From NCBI RefSeq assembly GCF_000355675.1, contig NC_020888.1, forward strand, positions 1,647,001 through 1,711,000: a stretch of DNA of 64,000 bases, written 5' to 3'. The position numbers and the translations under genes were made by a program. The stretch is from Thalassolituus oleivorans MIL-1. GTDB lineage: Bacteria > Pseudomonadota > Gammaproteobacteria > Pseudomonadales > Oceanobacteraceae. Shown here one piece after another: positions 62,219 through 64,000 of the stretch (within the stretch, counting starts at the first letter, position 1; every line of letters begins with the position of its first letter). The notes under the pieces are model-generated. The model saw only the letters and a program-made list of their open reading frames with translations. It was not told where the DNA came from and made no database searches.

Positions 62219-62655
62219 GCCATCAACCTTTTTGGGAGCGCAAGACGCTGGGTGAAATGACGTCTTCTGAATGGGAGTCGTTGTGCGATGGTTGTGCGCT
62301 GTGCTGCCTACATAAGCTCGAGGACGATGAAACCGGCGAGGTATATTACACCGATGTTCATTGCCGTTATTTAGATACGAACAATTGCCAATGCACAGAA
62401 TACCAGCAACGCAATACGCTCGTGCCTAGTTGCGTTTGGTTAACACCGGATCAAGCTCAGACTTTTTTTTGGCTGCCAGAAACCTGCGCCTACCGTTTAC
62501 TGGCGGAAAAAAAGCCGTTGTATGATTGGCATCCTCTGATTTCAGGTACGAAAGAGTCGGTACATGAAGCTGGAATTTCGATGCGCAACAAGGGCATAGC
62601 CGACAATTTAATTGACGAAGACGATTGGCAAGATCGCATCATATGGAAAGCATAA
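62215..62655 (+). CDS. ycgN: YcgN family cysteine-cluster protein
   Basis: 146 residues. Cysteines 24, 27, 30, 31 (CDGCALCC) and 50, 58, 60, 73 form the conserved YcgN-type Cys cluster, likely binding zinc or an iron-sulfur centre. Cytoplasmic, function unassigned. Starts within the ycgL stop; a membrane protein gene follows after 1 bp. Confidence 0.92.
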   Translation: MSHQPFWERKTLGEMTSSEWESLCDGCALCCLHKLEDDETGEVYYTDVHCRYLDTNNCQCTEYQQRNTLVPSCVWLTPDQAQTFFWLPETCAYRLLAEKKPLYDWHPLISGTKESVHEAGISMRNKGIADNLIDEDDWQDRIIWKA

Positions 62656-62656
62656 C

Positions 62657-63025
62657 GTGGATAGTGTAATAACGTATGGCCAATTTTGGCTGTTGTATTT
62701 AGTTTCAGCGCTAGTGGCGTATTGGTGCTGGGGAAAATTACTTTTTTGGGTGAAAACGCCGGGTGTCGGCTACTACTTATTCAGTTTGATCGGTGCGGTG
62801 CTTATCTTTACGCCGGTTCCTATTGAACAGGGTTCTATGTATTGGGCGCCAGGTTTTCTTGTGGTTGCCTTTACGTTTTTAATCAGTGGGCCAGAGTCTA
62901 TTAACTACTGCATTCCGTGGTTTGCAGCCGCATTGGCTATTGGTGCTGTCGTGTTGGGGGTGGGCTTATTGGTTTCTCTTATCCGCATGAAAGATGTCAG
63001 CGACGACTCAGAAGCTGGAGTATAG
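62657..63025 (+). CDS. Small polytopic membrane protein, unknown
   Basis: 122 residues from GTG 62657, which has GGAAAG 6 bp upstream and lies 1 bp after the ycgN stop; a longer reading back to 62612 would overlap ycgN. Three to four hydrophobic helices (~8-26, 36-52, 63-77, 86-108). No recognised family name, but its place directly after ycgN suggests operon membership. Confidence 0.75.
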   Translation: MDSVITYGQFWLLYLVSALVAYWCWGKLLFWVKTPGVGYYLFSLIGAVLIFTPVPIEQGSMYWAPGFLVVAFTFLISGPESINYCIPWFAAALAIGAVVLGVGLLVSLIRMKDVSDDSEAGV

Positions 63026-63040
63026 TCGTTTTTATCTGAA

Positions 63041-63062
63041 ACGACGCCTGTAGTGGCGTCGT
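63041..63062 (+). terminator. Hairpin after the ycgN operon
   Basis: ACGACGCC and GGCGTCGT form a perfect 8-bp stem with loop TGTAGT, 15 bp after the stop. The T-tract is weak (TAGTCTAG), so termination is only likely. Confidence 0.5.
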
Positions 63063-63361
63063 TAGTCTAGGCGGTAAATCCTATCTTTCGGCCGCCAATT
63101 TCTTCTTGTTTATTTCATCAATCTCTCTGATTTTCTTTCTTTTTTACTGCTCGCTTGTTTAATAAATGATCGGTTAACTGATTTATTTATTACTTTTCTG
63201 GCTAACCAGTAAAACTTTGCTAGTTTTATTTAGGCAGGTGTTGTTGATTTCATGGCGTATCGCGTCTGAATTTCCGATACCGCACTAACGTAAATATCTA
63301 TCAGGGGAGCTGTTCATAGGATTTGGGGCGTTACCGAATCAATGAACGAGAGGTTGGGACC
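63063..63361. other. AT-rich gene-free interval
   Basis: 299 bp without a gene, T-rich between 63100 and 63240. It must hold the promoter of the next gene; no clear element was recognised. Confidence 0.4.
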
Positions 63362-64000
63362 ATGGCAAATCATATATTTATTCTCGCAACGGTTATGCTG
63401 TTGGCTGGTATTTTCGGCGGCTTAGTAAACTATTACCTGTACGGTGACAAAGATCCTGACGCGGCAAGCTTGCCACGCTTTTTAGTGGTTGGGGTTGGTG
63501 CATCTTTCCTAGTGCCAGTGGTGCTGGATATGGTCAATAGCGAATTGGTTTTAGAGAGTCAGGGTGATCCGTCACAGTTGCTCATCTTTACCGGTTTCTG
63601 TTTGGTGTCAGCACTTTTGAGTCGATTCTTTATCGATAACATGTCCGATCGTATTTTGAACGAAGCGCACAGTGCGCGTCAGCGTTCAGAAGAGGTTGAA
63701 CAAAATCTTCGTATTATTCAAAGCGAATTATTACCTTTGATTGATACCGAAACCGAACATGATACCGCGAGTTTAGATCCGCAAATTACTCAAGCCAGTA
63801 CCGACTTGGATATTACCTCAGGGCAAGTGTTGAAAATCCTATCTAACGGTCGTTTTATTTTCCGTTCGTTGGCGGGTGTTTGCCGTGAAGCTAACCAAGA
63901 GGAGGTTACTGTATTAAAAACCTTGCAGGTGCTTACTTCGCGTAGCTTGGCAGGTAAGGTGAGTGGAAAAGATGGTGTGCGTTGGCACATTACAGAGAAA
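63362..64000 (+). CDS. Membrane protein resembling YEATS-associated helix proteins (partial)
   Basis: Open from ATG 63362 (GTTGGGA upstream) to the window's end, 213 codons so far. N-terminal helix (MANHIFILATVMLLAGIFGGLVNYYL), further hydrophobic helices at ~39-56 and ~72-88, a charged coiled segment (~95-120), then a soluble domain (~150-213) with NGRFIFRSLAGVCREANQEEVTVLKTL and SGKDGVRWHITE, which looks like a winged-helix-type module. This arrangement is reminiscent of the bacterial YEATS-associated helix-containing proteins; the YEATS domain itself, if any, lies outside. Assignment tentative. Confidence 0.55.
   Translation, partial: MANHIFILATVMLLAGIFGGLVNYYLYGDKDPDAASLPRFLVVGVGASFLVPVVLDMVNSELVLESQGDPSQLLIFTGFCLVSALLSRFFIDNMSDRILNEAHSARQRSEEVEQNLRIIQSELLPLIDTETEHDTASLDPQITQASTDLDITSGQVLKILSNGRFIFRSLAGVCREANQEEVTVLKTLQVLTSRSLAGKVSGKDGVRWHITEK

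Overview
The window is 64 kb of chromosome from a moderately AT-leaning, marine-type gammaproteobacterium. The block leuB-asd-fimV-truA-trpF...folC-SPOR-cvpA-purF-metZ follows the Pseudomonas-type gene order. trpB and trpA next to trpF, plus an epmC/miaE/fadM/ycgL/ycgN complement, suggest an Oceanospirillales-like lineage (Thalassolituus/Oleispira-type). That placement is an inference from gene content and order, not from a search.

Layout. 1-17 kb: biosynthetic core (leucine, aspartate family, tryptophan, folate, purine, methionine) with the polar-hub protein FimV and tRNA pseudouridine synthase TruA, interrupted by a lipoprotein/AraC-regulator pair at 6.7-8.8 kb. A 33-bp tandem repeat lies upstream of leuB, and a 118-bp imperfect palindrome separates trpB from trpA. 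accD, which normally precedes folC, is not here. 17-27 kb: a MoxR-DUF58-transglutaminase operon, thioredoxin-fold proteins, a Cache chemoreceptor, and small redox or detoxification enzymes (Tas-type reductase, MOSC, PNPOx-like, membrane-anchored glutaredoxin). 27-34.8 kb: an accessory stretch with a 783-aa lipoprotein of unknown function, a small membrane protein, a second chemoreceptor, an orphan 252-aa protein and a complete IS4-family element inserted exactly in the loop of a terminator-like hairpin.

34.8-39.5 kb: a TrmK-type methyltransferase and aldehyde dehydrogenase, divergent from a compact amidoligase / glutamine-amidotransferase / YqaA-type membrane protein cluster. This is the best candidate for an incompletely described system. 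39.5-54.7 kb: MATE pump, EF-P hydroxylase, RhlB-type helicase, hydrolases, TorF-type outer-membrane protein, M14 peptidase, an ABC exporter followed by Xni, FadM and MiaE, a DMP19-like acidic protein, a chalcone-isomerase-fold protein and a REC-kinase-REC hybrid. 54.7-63 kb: Lon-like protease, YbfE-like RHH protein, the SRP RNA gene, then dnaX-ybaB-recR-rnd-ycgL-ycgN. dnaX carries an A-tract with the E. coli-type slippery heptamer, and recR is short at its 3' end. The window ends inside a membrane-anchored gene resembling YEATS-associated proteins.

Many genes are packed with overlaps or near-zero spacing (trpF/trpB, folC/SPOR, moxR/DUF58/tgpA, amidoligase/GATase, ABC/xni, fadM/miaE, recR/rnd/ycgL/ycgN), indicating operons. 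No tRNA, 5S/16S/23S rRNA or CRISPR array was seen.
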